The position numbers and the translations under genes are program-made. From Thioalkalivibrio sp. ALE31 (lineage in GTDB: Bacteria; Pseudomonadota; Gammaproteobacteria; Ectothiorhodospirales; Ectothiorhodospiraceae): 64,000 nucleotides of DNA. Position 1 is the first letter of the stretch. Each line of letters starts with the position of its first letter. The notes beneath the pieces are model-generated. The model saw only the letters and a program-made list of their open reading frames with translations. It had not been told where the DNA came from and searched no databases. The stretch covers positions 347,809 to 411,808 of the forward strand of contig NZ_KB905022.1 of the NCBI RefSeq assembly GCF_000377405.1, read 5' to 3'. Positions 9,297 through 18,515 of this stretch are shown one piece after another.

Positions 9297-9563
9297 TTAG
9301 CGCAGCTGGCTGTCCTTGGAGGCGCGGCGGTTGTAGGGGCTGGTCGCGTGGTGCTCGGCGTCCTGCGCCTCCTGGCAGGTGATGCACAGGCGCACGCCCG
9401 GCAGGGCCTGGCGCCGTCCCTCGGGAATCCGCGCGCCGCATTCCTCGCATTCGAGCAGGCTTTCACCAGCCGGGAGTTCGCTGCGCACGCGCTGCAGGGC
9501 ATCCTCCACCGTGTGGTCGATCTGCTCCTGCTCCGCTCCGTCCTTCGCCCATCCGCCCGCCAT
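9297..9563 (-). CDS. DksA/TraR-family zinc finger protein, YbiI-like
   Basis: An 88-residue protein very close to E. coli YbiI in length and pattern: 'MAGGWAKDGAEQEQID' at the start, the C4 zinc site 'CEECGARIPEGRRQALPG' with 'CITCQ', and the end 'YNRRASKDSQLR'. DksA/TraR zinc-finger proteins bind the RNA polymerase secondary channel, but YbiI lacks the long coiled coil, so its role is uncertain. The ATG at 9563 with 'ggga' upstream gives the family length; an earlier ATG adds eight unlikely residues. Confidence 0.9.
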   Translation of the reverse strand: MAGGWAKDGAEQEQIDHTVEDALQRVRSELPAGESLLECEECGARIPEGRRQALPGVRLCITCQEAQDAEHHATSPYNRRASKDSQLR

Positions 9564-9674
9564 TCGCGTGCTCTCCCTTTTGCGCATGCCTGCAAGGCTG
9601 AGACCGCCCGGACCGGGTGTGAAGTTCCGGCGGGCCGGGCCCGCCCGGGTGGTCCGCTCCCCGCGTGGCAGGGG

Positions 9675-10871
9675 CTATCCGTGGCCGAATTCGCGGGCGA
9701 CGTAGTCGATGTCCTTGTCGCCGCGTCCGGAGAGGTTGGCCAGGATGGTCGTGCCCGGGTTCTCGCGTCCGTGTTTCATGGCCCAGGCGACGGCATGCGC
9801 GCTTTCCAGTGCCGGGATGATCCCTTCGGTGCGCGATAGCTGGTAGAAGGCGTCCAGGGTCTCGTCGTCGTTGATCGCGTGGTAGGCGACGCGTTCGGTG
9901 GTCTTCAGGTAGGAGTGTTCCGGGCCGACGCCGGGATAGTCCAGCCCGGAGGCGATCGAGTGCACCGGCGCCGGGTTGCCTTCCTCGTCGGCCAGCAGCA
10001 TGCACTTGAAGCCGTGGATCATGCCCGGCTTGCCATAGGTCATGGTGGCGGAGTGCTCGCCGAGCTTGGTGCCGCGCCCCAGCGGTTCCACGCCGTTCAG
10101 CTGCACCTGTTCGTCCTCGATGAAGCCGGCGAACATGCCCATGGCGTTGGAACCGCCGCCGACGCAGGCGACCACGTGGTCCGGAAGCTCGCCACCGCTC
10201 ATCTCCAGGTACTGTTCGCGCGCCTCGATGCCCACCACCGACTGGAAATTGCGCACCATCAGCGGGAACGGGTGCGGCCCGACCACGGAACCGATCGCGA
10301 ACAGGGCCTCGTCCGCCTGCGACAGGTAGGACTGGAAGGCCGAATCCACGGCCTCCTTCAGCGAGCGACCGCCGAAGGAGACGGGCACCACCTGCGCCCC
10401 CATCAGCTTCATGCGGGTGACGTTGGGGGCCTCCTTGGCGATGTCGATCTCGCCCATGTGGATCTCGCACTCCATCCCGAAGTAGGCCGCCGCGGTGGCC
10501 AGGGCCACGCCGTGCTGCCCGGCGCCGGTCTCGGCGATCAGCTTCTTCTTGCCCATGTGCTTGGCGAGCAGCGCCTCGCCCATGCAGTGGTTCAGCTTGT
10601 GCGCGCCGGAGTGATTCAGATCCTCACGCTTGAGGAAGATATGCGCACCTACCGAGCGGCTCAGGTTGTGGGCGTAGTACACCGGCGTCGGGCGACCCTG
10701 ATAGTGCTTGCGGATGTAGCGCAGCTCGTTCAGGAAGTCGCCCGAGCGCGCCAGGGTGCGGTAGGCGTGATTGATCTCGGCGAAATGCGGTTCCAGTTCC
10801 GGTGGCAGGAACGCGCCGCCGAATTCGCCGAAGTAGCCTTCCGGGCTGGGGAAATCCTTGAGATACGACAT
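9675..10871 (-). CDS. trpB: Stand-alone tryptophan synthase beta chain-like enzyme
   Basis: A 398-residue PLP enzyme of the TrpB family. It has the PLP lysine in '[16 protein letters not shown]', the catalytic Glu in '[11 protein letters not shown]', the phosphate loop '[12 protein letters not shown]' and the late '[13 protein letters not shown]'. Compared with ordinary TrpB, conserved 'HKTNQ' is 'HKLNH' and the region '[14 protein letters not shown]' is divergent. No trpA or other trp gene is nearby. It may be a second TrpB that makes Trp from indole and serine by itself, or a related beta-replacement enzyme. The start at 10871 matches the family; upstream in-frame sequence is repeat DNA. 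Confidence 0.85.
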   Translation of the reverse strand: MSYLKDFPSPEGYFGEFGGAFLPPELEPHFAEINHAYRTLARSGDFLNELRYIRKHYQGRPTPVYYAHNLSRSVGAHIFLKREDLNHSGAHKLNHCMGEALLAKHMGKKKLIAETGAGQHGVALATAAAYFGMECEIHMGEIDIAKEAPNVTRMKLMGAQVVPVSFGGRSLKEAVDSAFQSYLSQADEALFAIGSVVGPHPFPLMVRNFQSVVGIEAREQYLEMSGGELPDHVVACVGGGSNAMGMFAGFIEDEQVQLNGVEPLGRGTKLGEHSATMTYGKPGMIHGFKCMLLADEEGNPAPVHSIASGLDYPGVGPEHSYLKTTERVAYHAINDDETLDAFYQLSRTEGIIPALESAHAVAWAMKHGRENPGTTILANLSGRGDKDIDYVAREFGHG

Positions 10872-11031
10872 GGGTGGTCTCGATGCTGGATGGGTTGCGA
10901 TCAGGCGTCCGCGCGGACGCCAGGGCGTATGATCCTTCGCGCGGCGCGACATGCCAAGCCCGAGGTGCTGAAAGGGCACTCGGTGGCGGCGGCTGGTGCT
11001 GCGGGGCGCGCCATGACGCGGGAACCCCACT

Positions 11032-11144
11032 GTCATCGCGAGGCGCGCAGCGCCGTGGCGATCTCCGTGCTGGCCCCGGTGGCCGGATGGGTCCGGGGGA
11101 CTCTCCAAACGATTGCCGTGGCCCCTGCGGGGCCTCGCAATGAC
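11032..11144. repeat. Paired inverted copies of a 'tcattgcgagg' palindromic repeat
   Basis: Two ~32-base units face each other in the 313-base gap between the trpB-like gene and the PRT gene: 11032-11063 reads tgtcatcgcgagg to gtggcgatct, and 11111-11144 is the inverted version (gattgccgtgg to cgcaatgac). Each unit is itself a hairpin with a GC-rich centre. The same pair type occurs at 49772-49851. Nothing else coding is seen in this gap. Confidence 0.8.
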
Positions 11145-11184
11145 GAGGGGATGGGCGGAGCTGCGGCCCCGTTCGCGCGCGCAC

Positions 11185-11802
11185 TCAGTAGTCGAGCCGG
11201 TTGTAGCGGATTACGCGATCCAGCTCGGCGGTGCTCAGCGCGAGGCCGTAGTCCTGCTGCAGGCGGGCGTGCAGGTCGGCGGGGCTGTTCGGGGCCGGGT
11301 CCATCTCGCGGGCAAACTGGCCGACATCCTCGATGACCGCCCAGGGATAGAGGATCCAGCGCCACTCCTGTACCGCCTGGCTGTGGAAATCGGCGCGACA
11401 GGACGTTCCGGCCTTTTCGTGCAGCACCGCGGTACGTACCGCGGCGGGCTGGAAGCCCTCCAGGTGCGGGCGGGCGGCCGCCAGGGTGTCCCCGGAGTCG
11501 TTAACGTCGTCCACCAGCAGGACCCGTTCCCCACGGACGCCTCCGGCGAGCGGGACGGTGACCGCGGCCGGCTGTTTCGCGCGGGCACCCGAGGTGTAGT
11601 GTTCGACCTTCAGGCTCAGCAGCTTGTGCACGCGGAGAAAGTCGCAGAGAAAACGCGCCGGCATGAAGCCGCCGCGGGCAATCGCCACGATGCAGTCCGG
11701 CTGGAAGCCGCTGTCCAGGACCTGGCGTGCGAGGCCGTCGGCCGCCCGGACCACCTCGTCCACGGTGATCAGCTGGACTGGCATCTTGTTCGGTTCAGGC
11801 AT
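11185..11802 (-). CDS. Purine-type phosphoribosyltransferase
   Basis: A 205-residue type I phosphoribosyltransferase resembling the archaeal-like hypoxanthine/xanthine PRT group (COG2236). The PRPP loop is '[14 protein letters not shown]' (residues ~93-106), preceded by '[15 protein letters not shown]' and followed by 'WILYPW'. It transfers a base to PRPP, but the base is not proven by sequence. Its start overlaps the end of pncA by 8 bases, so it is translationally coupled as the last gene of the macrodomain-pncB-pncA operon. That context suggests a role in nucleobase or NAD salvage. Confidence 0.88.
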   Translation of the reverse strand: MPEPNKMPVQLITVDEVVRAADGLARQVLDSGFQPDCIVAIARGGFMPARFLCDFLRVHKLLSLKVEHYTSGARAKQPAAVTVPLAGGVRGERVLLVDDVNDSGDTLAAARPHLEGFQPAAVRTAVLHEKAGTSCRADFHSQAVQEWRWILYPWAVIEDVGQFAREMDPAPNSPADLHARLQQDYGLALSTAELDRVIRYNRLDY

Positions 11803-12373
11803 ACGCCGCGATCTCCACGCCGGCGGCTTTCATCTTTCTTCGGGCCTCCGCGCCGCCCTCCGGCGTAACGGGCAGCGCGGCATGCGGGATCAGGTGGACG
11901 TCAAAGCCGTTGTTGCGCGCGTCCACGGCTGTTGCCGCCACGCAGACGTCGAGGGCCAGCCCGCCCAGCCAGATCCGCGTCACGCCCCGTTTCCGCAGTT
12001 CTTCGGCCAGGCCGGTCTGGTCGAACGCGGAGTACTGGTCATGGTCGAAGCGCGTTCCCTTCGTGACCTTGATAACGCCGGCAGGCAGCGCGAGGTCGGC
12101 ATGGAACCGGGCCCCGGGCGAGTCCTGCAGACAGTGTGGAGGCCAGGGGCCGCCCTGTTCCCGGAAGCTCGGGTGGCCGGCCGGGTGCCAGTCGCGGGAG
12201 GCATAGACCGGCAGTCCCAGCGCGTCCGCGGCCTCAAGCCAGCGGTTGAGCACCGGGATGACGGTGTCGCCGTGATCAATGGCCAGGGCCCCGCCGGGGC
12301 AGAAGTCGTTCTGTACGTCGACGACCAGCAGGGCGTCCCCCGTCTGAAGCTGGTGGCGTGGATCGTCCGTCAT
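11795..12373 (-). CDS. pncA: Nicotinamidase
   Basis: A 192-residue isochorismatase-fold hydrolase converting nicotinamide to nicotinate. The catalytic triad is visible: Asp19 in 'LLVVDVQNDFCPGGAL', Lys in 'VIKVTKGT' and the nucleophile Cys in 'GLALDVCVAATAVD'. Metal-site and family motifs 'SRDWHPAGHPSF' and 'GPWPPHC' are also present. It overlaps pncB by 4 bases (ATGA) upstream and the PRT gene by 8 bases downstream, so NAD salvage steps are encoded in order in one transcript. Confidence 0.95.
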   Translation of the reverse strand: MTDDPRHQLQTGDALLVVDVQNDFCPGGALAIDHGDTVIPVLNRWLEAADALGLPVYASRDWHPAGHPSFREQGGPWPPHCLQDSPGARFHADLALPAGVIKVTKGTRFDHDQYSAFDQTGLAEELRKRGVTRIWLGGLALDVCVAATAVDARNNGFDVHLIPHAALPVTPEGGAEARRKMKAAGVEIAAYA

Positions 12374-13779
12374 GAGACTCCCCCTTGGTGTTGCCGCTGG
12401 CCGGATGTGGCGTGCCGGGCGCGTATGGCGCGGGTGACCGCATCCTGGTGTGCCTGTAGCGCCGGGCTGACGGACACGGGGTAGGGTGTCTCCGCGGGCT
12501 CGATGGCGCGGATCGCGGGGGGCAGTTGCGCCCGCTGTTCCCGCGCGTGGTCACGCAGCGTGTCCAGGTCGCGAGGATGCGCGGGCAGACGCTGGCCCTC
12601 GTGCATCACCGGCTGCAGTAACGGTTCCCCGGGGTGGTTTTCGTCCTGACGGGCAATGATGTCGCCCGCGAACCGGTCGCCTTCCCGGCGCCGGAAGATC
12701 TGCTTGGCGCCCGGCAGGATGGGCTTGCCACTGGAGAGCTTGAGGCGGCCTTCTCCGGCGTACTCGGCCAGCTTGTAGGCGATATCCAGGTCCGGCACGT
12801 CGGTGGAGATGCCCATGCTGGTGCCGACGCCGAAGGCGTCGATGGGTGCGTCCCGTGCCAGCAACTCCGCGATCGCGTGTTCGTCGAGGCCGCCGCTGGC
12901 GAAGATCCCGACCTGCTGCAGTCCGGCGTCGTCCAGCATCGCCCGGGCTTGGCGGGCCAGTGTTCCGAGATCACCGGAGTCCAGGCGGATGGCGCGAACG
13001 CGGAAGGCCTCGCCCCGTTCGTGGCCGAGCTGGATGATCCGGCGCACGCCTTCGAGGGTGTCGTAGGTGTCCACCAGCAGCACCGTGTCCGGGTAGAGGC
13101 GGGCAAAGGCGGCGAAGGCCTCGGCTTCATCCTCGTGCGCCTGGATGTAGCTGTGGGCCATGGTGCCGCTCACCGGGACGCCGTAGCGCTTGCCCGCCAG
13201 CACATTGGAGGTACTGGCGACGCCGGCGATATGGAAGGCGCGCGCGCCCTTCAGGGCGGCGTCCAGCCCGTGCATGCGGCGGGCGCCGAAGTCCACGACC
13301 TGCCGCTCCCCGGCCGCGGTCACCAGGCGGGCGGCCTTGCTCGCCTGTACCGTCTGCAGGTGGATCTGGTTCATCACCAGGGTCTCGATCAGCTGGGCCT
13401 CGGGGAGCGGCGCGGTGACCTCCAGGATCGGTTCGTTGGCGAACACCGGGGTGCCCTCGGGCACGGCGCGGACCGTCCCGGTGAAACGGAAGGCCTCCAG
13501 CCAGCGCAGGAACCGGTCGGAGAAGCGGTCGAGGCCGGCCAGGTAGTCGAGATCCGACAATTCGAAGCGCAGGTCTTCGAGCTGTTGCAGGACGGTGTCC
13601 AGCCCGCAGGCCAGCAGATAGTTGCGGCGCTGCGGCAGGCGGCGCACGAACAGGCTGAAGACTGCGGGTTCGTGCAGGTCCTCCTCGTAGTAGGCCTGAA
13701 GCATGGTGAGTTCGTAGAGGTCCGTGAACAGCGCCAGGCCAGGGGTGTACGGGGCGGTTGCGTGCCCGGCGCCGGTCAT
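12370..13779 (-). CDS. pncB: Nicotinate phosphoribosyltransferase
   Basis: A 469-residue NAPRTase, the ATP-assisted enzyme that makes nicotinate mononucleotide from nicotinate and PRPP. Family motifs run 'LFTDLYELTMLQAYY' (N-terminus), 'VDFGARRMHG', 'GTMAHSYIQAHEDEAEAF', 'LLVDTYDT', 'RLDSGDLGTLARQAR', 'FGVGTSMGISTD' and 'KLSSGKPILPGAKQ'. It overlaps the macrodomain gene by 4 bases at its start and pncA by 4 bases at its end. The C-terminal ~30 residues are Gln/Ala-rich and not conserved. Confidence 0.95.
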   Translation of the reverse strand: MTGAGHATAPYTPGLALFTDLYELTMLQAYYEEDLHEPAVFSLFVRRLPQRRNYLLACGLDTVLQQLEDLRFELSDLDYLAGLDRFSDRFLRWLEAFRFTGTVRAVPEGTPVFANEPILEVTAPLPEAQLIETLVMNQIHLQTVQASKAARLVTAAGERQVVDFGARRMHGLDAALKGARAFHIAGVASTSNVLAGKRYGVPVSGTMAHSYIQAHEDEAEAFAAFARLYPDTVLLVDTYDTLEGVRRIIQLGHERGEAFRVRAIRLDSGDLGTLARQARAMLDDAGLQQVGIFASGGLDEHAIAELLARDAPIDAFGVGTSMGISTDVPDLDIAYKLAEYAGEGRLKLSSGKPILPGAKQIFRRREGDRFAGDIIARQDENHPGEPLLQPVMHEGQRLPAHPRDLDTLRDHAREQRAQLPPAIRAIEPAETPYPVSVSPALQAHQDAVTRAIRARHATSGQRQHQGGVS

Positions 13780-14309
13780 GCCGTCAGCTCTTCCAGGATC
13801 TGCGCGTGGACCTCGAGATCGGCCTCGGTGTGCAGGACGAAGCGGATGTGGCCGACGGCGTCCAGACGCGGGGTGGCGCCAATGACAGTCTGCAGAGCGA
13901 TCCGGGCGGCCTCCTCGACGGGATAGCCGAACGCCCCGGTGGACAAGGCCGGAAAGGCGATGCCGTAGACCCCGGCCTCTTCCGCCCGGAGCAGGGCATT
14001 GCGGTAGCAGTCGGCCAGCAGTCGGCTGGCCGGCTCGTCATGCCCGTAGACCGGCCCGAGGCAGTGGATCACGAAGCGGTTGGGCAGGTTGTGGCCGTCG
14101 GTCAGAACGGCCTGACCCGGTTCGATCGGTGCCAGCGGCTGGCATTCACGCTCCAGCCCCGGGCCGGCGGCACGGTGGATGGCTCCGGCCACACCACCGC
14201 CCGGACGCAGCCAGGCATTGGCGGCGTTGACCACCGCATCCATGTCGCGTTGCGCGGCGATGTCGCCGGTGGTGCATTCGATGGTGACGCCGTGAACCTT
14301 GACCCGCAT
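13776..14309 (-). CDS. Macrodomain protein (ADP-ribose / O-acetyl-ADP-ribose hydrolase type)
   Basis: A 177-residue single macrodomain. The ADP-ribose pocket shows as 'DAVVNAANAWLRPGGGVAGAIHRAAG' (split: Asn pair then the glycine-rich loop), 'RFVIHCLGPVYG' and 'IAFPALSTGAFGYP', as in MacroD/YmdB-like O-acetyl-ADP-ribose deacetylases. The start at 14309 has 'aagggga' upstream; the earlier in-frame ATG adds 18 unrelated residues. It is the first gene of an overlapping operon with pncB, pncA and a PRT. Because macrodomains act on NAD-derived ADP-ribose species, this location suggests clearing or recycling of NAD breakdown products (inference). Confidence 0.92.
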   Translation of the reverse strand: MRVKVHGVTIECTTGDIAAQRDMDAVVNAANAWLRPGGGVAGAIHRAAGPGLERECQPLAPIEPGQAVLTDGHNLPNRFVIHCLGPVYGHDEPASRLLADCYRNALLRAEEAGVYGIAFPALSTGAFGYPVEEAARIALQTVIGATPRLDAVGHIRFVLHTEADLEVHAQILEELTA

Positions 14310-14395
14310 GTGTTCCCCTTGTCCGGAATTCCCGCGGCCTGGCCGGCCCCCTGTTCCAAGCATAGGGCACTCGTCCCAATCGGGTGAACCGCGTC

Positions 14396-15400
14396 TTAGC
14401 GAGCGTCCCCGGCGAGCCGGTCGCGTACCGCCGCGGTCAGTTCCAGCGAGCGCCGTCGCGCCGCGTGATCGAAGGTGGAGGTGGTGACGATCAGTTCGTC
14501 AGCGCCGGTCTGCTCGAGAAACCGGCGGATCTCGGTCTCCACCGTGTCCGGTGCGCCGATCGCGGAGCAGGCCATGGTCTGCTCGACGATCGCGCGTTCG
14601 GCGCGGTCGAGCCGCTCGCGGTAGCCCTCGACGGGGGGCTGGATCGGTTCAGGGCGCCCGCGACGCAGGCTGATGAACGCCTGTTCCATGGAGCTGGCCA
14701 GGGTGCGGGCCGCGTCGTCGGTGTCGGCGGCGTACACGTTGTAGCCGAGCATCGCGTAGGGGCGGTCCAGCCATGCGGACGGTTGGAACTGATTCCGGTA
14801 CAGCGCCAGTGCGTCCATCAGTTGCCCGGGAGCGAAGTGCGAGGCGAATGCGTAGGGCAGTCCCATGCGGGCCGCCAGCTGGGCGCCGAACAGGCTGGAA
14901 CCCAGGATCCAGACGGGCACCTGCTGGCCGGCGCCGGGGATGGCGCGGATCACCTGGTCCGGCTGCGGATCGTCCAGGTAGCCGAGCACCTCGGCGACGT
15001 CCCGGGGGAATTCCTCGAGGTCGATGTCCGGCGCACGGCGCAGGGCGCGGGCCGTGGTCGGATCGGTCCCGGGTGCCCGGCCAAGTCCCAGGTCGATGCG
15101 GCCGGGGTACAGGGCGTTCAGGGTCCCGAACTGTTCGGCGACCACCAGGGGTGCATGGTTCGGCAGCATGATGCCGCCGGCACCCACCCGGATCTGTTCG
15201 GTGGCGGACGCGACCTGGCCGATCACGACGGCGGTGGCGGCGCTCGCGATGCCGGGCATGTTGTGGTGCTCTGCCAGCCAGTAGCGCCGGAAGCCCAGCG
15301 CCTCGGCGTGGCGCGCCAGATCCAGGGTGTTGTGCAGCGCCCGGCCGGCGTCGCCATCGGCGGTGATCGGGGCCAGGTCGAGGACGGAGAACGCGGTCAT
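14396..15400 (-). CDS. LLM-class (luciferase-like) flavin-dependent oxidoreductase
   Basis: A 334-residue TIM-barrel monooxygenase-like protein of the YhbW/MsnO8 group. It opens 'FSVLDLAPI', continues '[28 protein letters not shown]', and has '[25 protein letters not shown]' and '[13 protein letters not shown]'. Such proteins use FMNH2 from a partner reductase; the substrate is unknown. It lies 87 bases upstream of the macrodomain operon on the same strand, so co-transcription is possible. The start codon at 15400 has only a weak ribosome site. Confidence 0.88.
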   Translation of the reverse strand: MTAFSVLDLAPITADGDAGRALHNTLDLARHAEALGFRRYWLAEHHNMPGIASAATAVVIGQVASATEQIRVGAGGIMLPNHAPLVVAEQFGTLNALYPGRIDLGLGRAPGTDPTTARALRRAPDIDLEEFPRDVAEVLGYLDDPQPDQVIRAIPGAGQQVPVWILGSSLFGAQLAARMGLPYAFASHFAPGQLMDALALYRNQFQPSAWLDRPYAMLGYNVYAADTDDAARTLASSMEQAFISLRRGRPEPIQPPVEGYRERLDRAERAIVEQTMACSAIGAPDTVETEIRRFLEQTGADELIVTTSTFDHAARRRSLELTAAVRDRLAGDAR

Positions 15401-15493
15401 GGGTGCGATTGTACCGGCGCAGGTGTCGGGCGCAGCCGCCGGTGTTGCCGGTGGGGTCTATAGTCGGGTTAAGGCCTTGCCGGAGGGCGCGCC

Positions 15494-15967
15494 ATGAGTA
15501 TTTCCAGGACCCTGAACAACTTTCTCGACGAGCATGCGGTGACCTACCAGGTCGTGCACCATCCGCATTCCGACTCGGCCAGCCGCACGGCCGAAGCGGC
15601 CCATGTGCCGGGGGACGCCGTGGCCAAGGCGGTGCTGCTGGTCGAGGAGGACGGGCAGTACCGCCTGGCCATCGTGCCGGCCACGCGCCGCGTGAAACTG
15701 GGACGCCTGCACCGGCTGCTGGGCGAGCATGTGGGCCTGGCCACCGAGGACGAGGTGGCCCGCGTGTTTGCCGACTGCGAACGCGGCGCCATCCCCGCCC
15801 TTGGGCCGGCCTTCGGGCTGGAGACCCTGGTGGACGAAAGTCTGCTGGAGCAGCGCGACGTGTATCTCGAGGCCGGCGACCATGAATCTCTCGTGCACCT
15901 GCGTGAGGCGGATTTCCTGTACCTTCTCGGCCAGCCCCGCCGCGGCGACTTCAGCGCCCACGTCTGA
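15494..15967 (+). CDS. YbaK/EbsC-type aminoacyl-tRNA deacylase
   Basis: A 157-residue protein of the YbaK/ProX trans-editing fold, which hydrolyses mischarged aminoacyl-tRNAs. The conserved core includes 'VAKAVLLVEEDGQYRLAIVPATRRVKL' with the lysine near residue 45, and 'CERGAIPALGPAFGLETLVDESLLE'. There is a good 'ggaggg' site before the ATG. Specific tRNA substrate cannot be given. It stands alone, divergent from the flavin oxidoreductase. Confidence 0.85.
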   Translation: MSISRTLNNFLDEHAVTYQVVHHPHSDSASRTAEAAHVPGDAVAKAVLLVEEDGQYRLAIVPATRRVKLGRLHRLLGEHVGLATEDEVARVFADCERGAIPALGPAFGLETLVDESLLEQRDVYLEAGDHESLVHLREADFLYLLGQPRRGDFSAHV

Positions 15968-16066
15968 GTTTCCGGCCCTGACGACACCCCGTCCCCCGAG
16001 CGAATTCGGTCTCGCGCGGCCACTTCGTCTATCGTCGGTGGCTGTCCTGCAGGAGGAGGTGGCTGG

Positions 16067-16513
16067 ATGACGACGATGGATCCGTTTCTGGAGATGGCGC
16101 TGGACGAGGCGCGCGAAGGCCTCGGTGAGGCGGGGATCCCGATTGGTTCGGTGCTGGTGCACCGGGGCGAGGTGATCGGGCGCGGACACAACCGGCGCGT
16201 GCAGCAGGGCAGTGCCATCCTGCATGCCGAGATGGATGCGCTGGAGAACGCCGGGCGACAGCCCGCCCGGGTATACCGCGAGTGCACGCTCTACACGACG
16301 CTGTCGCCCTGCGCGATGTGCAGCGGGGCCATCGTTCTCTACGGTATTCCGCACGTGATCATTGGCGAGAATGAGTCCTTTCTCGGTGAGGAGGACTGGC
16401 TGCGCGGGCACGGCATTCAGGTGGATGTGGTGCAGGACCCGGGCTGCCGCGAACTGATGCGGTCGTTTATCGAGAACCACCCCGAACTGTGGCACGAGGA
16501 CATCGGCCACTGA
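16067..16513 (+). CDS. Cytosine deaminase, fungal Fcy1 type
   Basis: A 148-residue zinc deaminase of the CDA fold. It has the HAE site 'AILHAEMDALENAGR' and the PCxxC site 'TLSPCAMCSGAIVLYGIP'. Its length, the order of motifs and the ending ('VIIGENESFLG', 'GHGIQVDVVQD', 'ENHPELWHEDIG') resemble yeast cytosine deaminase rather than bacterial CodA or TadA. It should deaminate cytosine to uracil. The ATG follows 'aggaggagg' at good distance. It is convergent with the AstE-like gene. Confidence 0.88.
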   Translation: MTTMDPFLEMALDEAREGLGEAGIPIGSVLVHRGEVIGRGHNRRVQQGSAILHAEMDALENAGRQPARVYRECTLYTTLSPCAMCSGAIVLYGIPHVIIGENESFLGEEDWLRGHGIQVDVVQDPGCRELMRSFIENHPELWHEDIGH

Positions 16514-16539
16514 CACCACCTTCCGGCGACTGCGCGGGC

Positions 16540-17610
16540 TCAGGGGCCTTCGCGGGGCGGCGGGTCGGCGTAGGGGTAGTCGCTCGCCTCCAGGTTTTCC
16601 TGGAAGCTTTCGAGGCGTTCCACGGCCAGGTCGGTGCGGTTGAACTGGGCGATGTGGAACAGGGCGTCGCCCTCGTTGATCAGCGGCAGGTTGAGTTCGC
16701 CGATGATGATGCCGGAGGCGGGGGCGAGGATCTCGGTCTCGGTCTCGCCGAAGGGGTCGGAGACGATGGCCAGCCGGGTCTGGTCGCGCACGACCCGGTC
16801 GCCCTGGCGCACGAAGGTCCGCAGGATGCCGCTTTGCGGCGCCCGGACCCAGCCGCTGGTGCGGGCCATGATGGGCTCCTTGCGCGGGCGCCGGCGCACG
16901 GCCGGGAGCATCTCCAGGTGGCGCATGACCTCGATGATGCCGTGTACCCCGCCGCGGATGGAGAGCTCGTCGAAGCGCAAGGCCTCGCCGGCCTCGTAGA
17001 GCAGGATCGGGATCTGGCGTTCCGCGGCCGCCTCGCGCAGGGAGCCGTCGCGCAGCGCGGAGTTGAGGATTACCGGTGCGCCGAAGGCGCGGGCGAGCTC
17101 GCGGGTTTCCGTATGGTCCAGGTTGGCGCGGATCTGTGGCAGGTTGGACCGGTGGATGGCGCCGGTATGGAGGTCGATTCCGTGCGTGCAGCGCTGGACG
17201 ATCTCGCGCATGAACAGCCGCGCGACCCGGGCGCCCAGCGAGCCCTTCTGTGATCCCGGAAAACAGCGATTCAGGTCGCGCCGGTCGGGCAGGTAGCGGC
17301 TCTGGTTGATGAAGCCGTGCATGTTCACCACGGGCACGGCGATCAGGGTGCCCTTCATGCGCCGCAGGGCGGGCACCTTGAGCAGGCGGCGGATGATCTC
17401 GACGCCGTTGATCTCGTCGCCGTGGATGGCGGCACTGACGAACAGCACCGGCCCCTTGCGCCGGCCGCACAGGACCTGCACCGGCATGTGTGTCGGGGTG
17501 TGCGTGTAAAGCGCGCTCAGCTGCAATTCCACCGTGCGGCGTTCGCCCGGGCGGACGGTGATGCCGCCGATCGTGATCGGGTCGTTGCGAACGGCCCGCG
17601 GAGTCGCCAT
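16540..17610 (-). CDS. Succinylglutamate desuccinylase/aspartoacylase-family hydrolase
   Basis: A 356-residue zinc carboxypeptidase-fold amidohydrolase. The zinc site shows as 'VSAAIHGDEINGVEIIRRLL' (split: HGDE) and 'CTHGIDLHTGAIHR', with 'NRCFPGSQKGSLGARVA'. The C-terminal ~80 residues ('SGWVRAPQSGILRTFVRQGD', 'LAPASGIIIGELNLPLINEGDALFHIA') form a lipoyl-like barrel common in this subfamily. The ATG overlaps the stop codon of rimK (TAATG), so it belongs to a rimK-protease-hydrolase operon. It probably cleaves an amide made or used by that system (inference). Confidence 0.88.
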   Translation of the reverse strand: MATPRAVRNDPITIGGITVRPGERRTVELQLSALYTHTPTHMPVQVLCGRRKGPVLFVSAAIHGDEINGVEIIRRLLKVPALRRMKGTLIAVPVVNMHGFINQSRYLPDRRDLNRCFPGSQKGSLGARVARLFMREIVQRCTHGIDLHTGAIHRSNLPQIRANLDHTETRELARAFGAPVILNSALRDGSLREAAAERQIPILLYEAGEALRFDELSIRGGVHGIIEVMRHLEMLPAVRRRPRKEPIMARTSGWVRAPQSGILRTFVRQGDRVVRDQTRLAIVSDPFGETETEILAPASGIIIGELNLPLINEGDALFHIAQFNRTDLAVERLESFQENLEASDYPYADPPPREGP

Positions 17611-18515
17611 TAGCCGCGGCCCTTGGTCTTGGTCCGGTTGGGTTTGGCGTTCTTCTCGATGAAGTCGATGATCATGCCCGCCACGTCCTTGCCGGAGGCG
17701 TTCTCGATGCCTTCCAGGCCGGGCGACGAGTTGACCTCCATGACCACGGCGCCGTGGTTGGAGCGCAGCAGGTCCACACCGCAGACGTTCAGCCCCATCA
17801 CCTTGGCCGCGCGCACGGCGGTGGCGCGTTCTTCCGGGGTAATGCGGCACAGCGTGGCGCTGCCGCCACGGTGCAGGTTGGAGCGGAACTCGCCTTCCTT
17901 CGCCTGGCGCTTCATGGCGGCGACGACCTTGTCGCCGATCACGAAGCAGCGGATGTCCGAGCCCTTGGCCTCCTTGATGTATTCCTGCACCAGGATGTGC
18001 TGCTTCAGGCCCATGAAGGCCTGGATGACACTCTCGGCCGCCTGCTTGGTCTCGGCCAGTACCACCCCAAGGCCCTGGGTGCCTTCCAGCAGCTTGATCA
18101 CGCAGGGCGCGCCGCCCACGGTGGCCAGCAGGTCGTCGATGTCGTCCGGCGAGTGTGCAAACCCGGTGACCGGCAGGCCGATACCGCGGCGCGACAGGAG
18201 CTGCAGGCTGCGCAGCTTGTCGCGCGAGCGCGAGATGCCGACGGACTCGTTCAGCGGATAGACGTTCATCATCTCGAACTGGCGCAGCACGGCGGTGCCG
18301 TAGAACGTGATGGACGCCCCGATGCGCGGGATGACCGCGTTGAACTGGTCGAGGATGTCACCCTTGTAGTGGATCTGCGGGTTGTGCGCGGTGATGTTCA
18401 TGTAGCAGCGCAGCGGGTCCACCACACGGACCTCGTGGCCCCGCTGGTCGGCGGCCTCGACCAGGCGTCGGGTGGAGTAGAGCTTGCTGTTACGCGAGAG
18501 GATGCCGAGTTTCAT
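17610..18515 (-). CDS. rimK: RimK-family ATP-grasp glutamate ligase
   Basis: A 301-residue ATP-grasp enzyme close to RimK, which adds glutamates to the C-terminus of ribosomal protein S6. Seen are '[21 protein letters not shown]', the ATP-binding '[19 protein letters not shown]', '[20 protein letters not shown]', '[10 protein letters not shown]' and the metal site '[14 protein letters not shown]'. It overlaps the retropepsin-like gene by 4 bases and touches the AstE-like gene. RimK relatives also use other peptides, so the acceptor remains open. Confidence 0.92.
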   Translation of the reverse strand: MKLGILSRNSKLYSTRRLVEAADQRGHEVRVVDPLRCYMNITAHNPQIHYKGDILDQFNAVIPRIGASITFYGTAVLRQFEMMNVYPLNESVGISRSRDKLRSLQLLSRRGIGLPVTGFAHSPDDIDDLLATVGGAPCVIKLLEGTQGLGVVLAETKQAAESVIQAFMGLKQHILVQEYIKEAKGSDIRCFVIGDKVVAAMKRQAKEGEFRSNLHRGGSATLCRITPEERATAVRAAKVMGLNVCGVDLLRSNHGAVVMEVNSSPGLEGIENASGKDVAGMIIDFIEKNAKPNRTKTKGRG

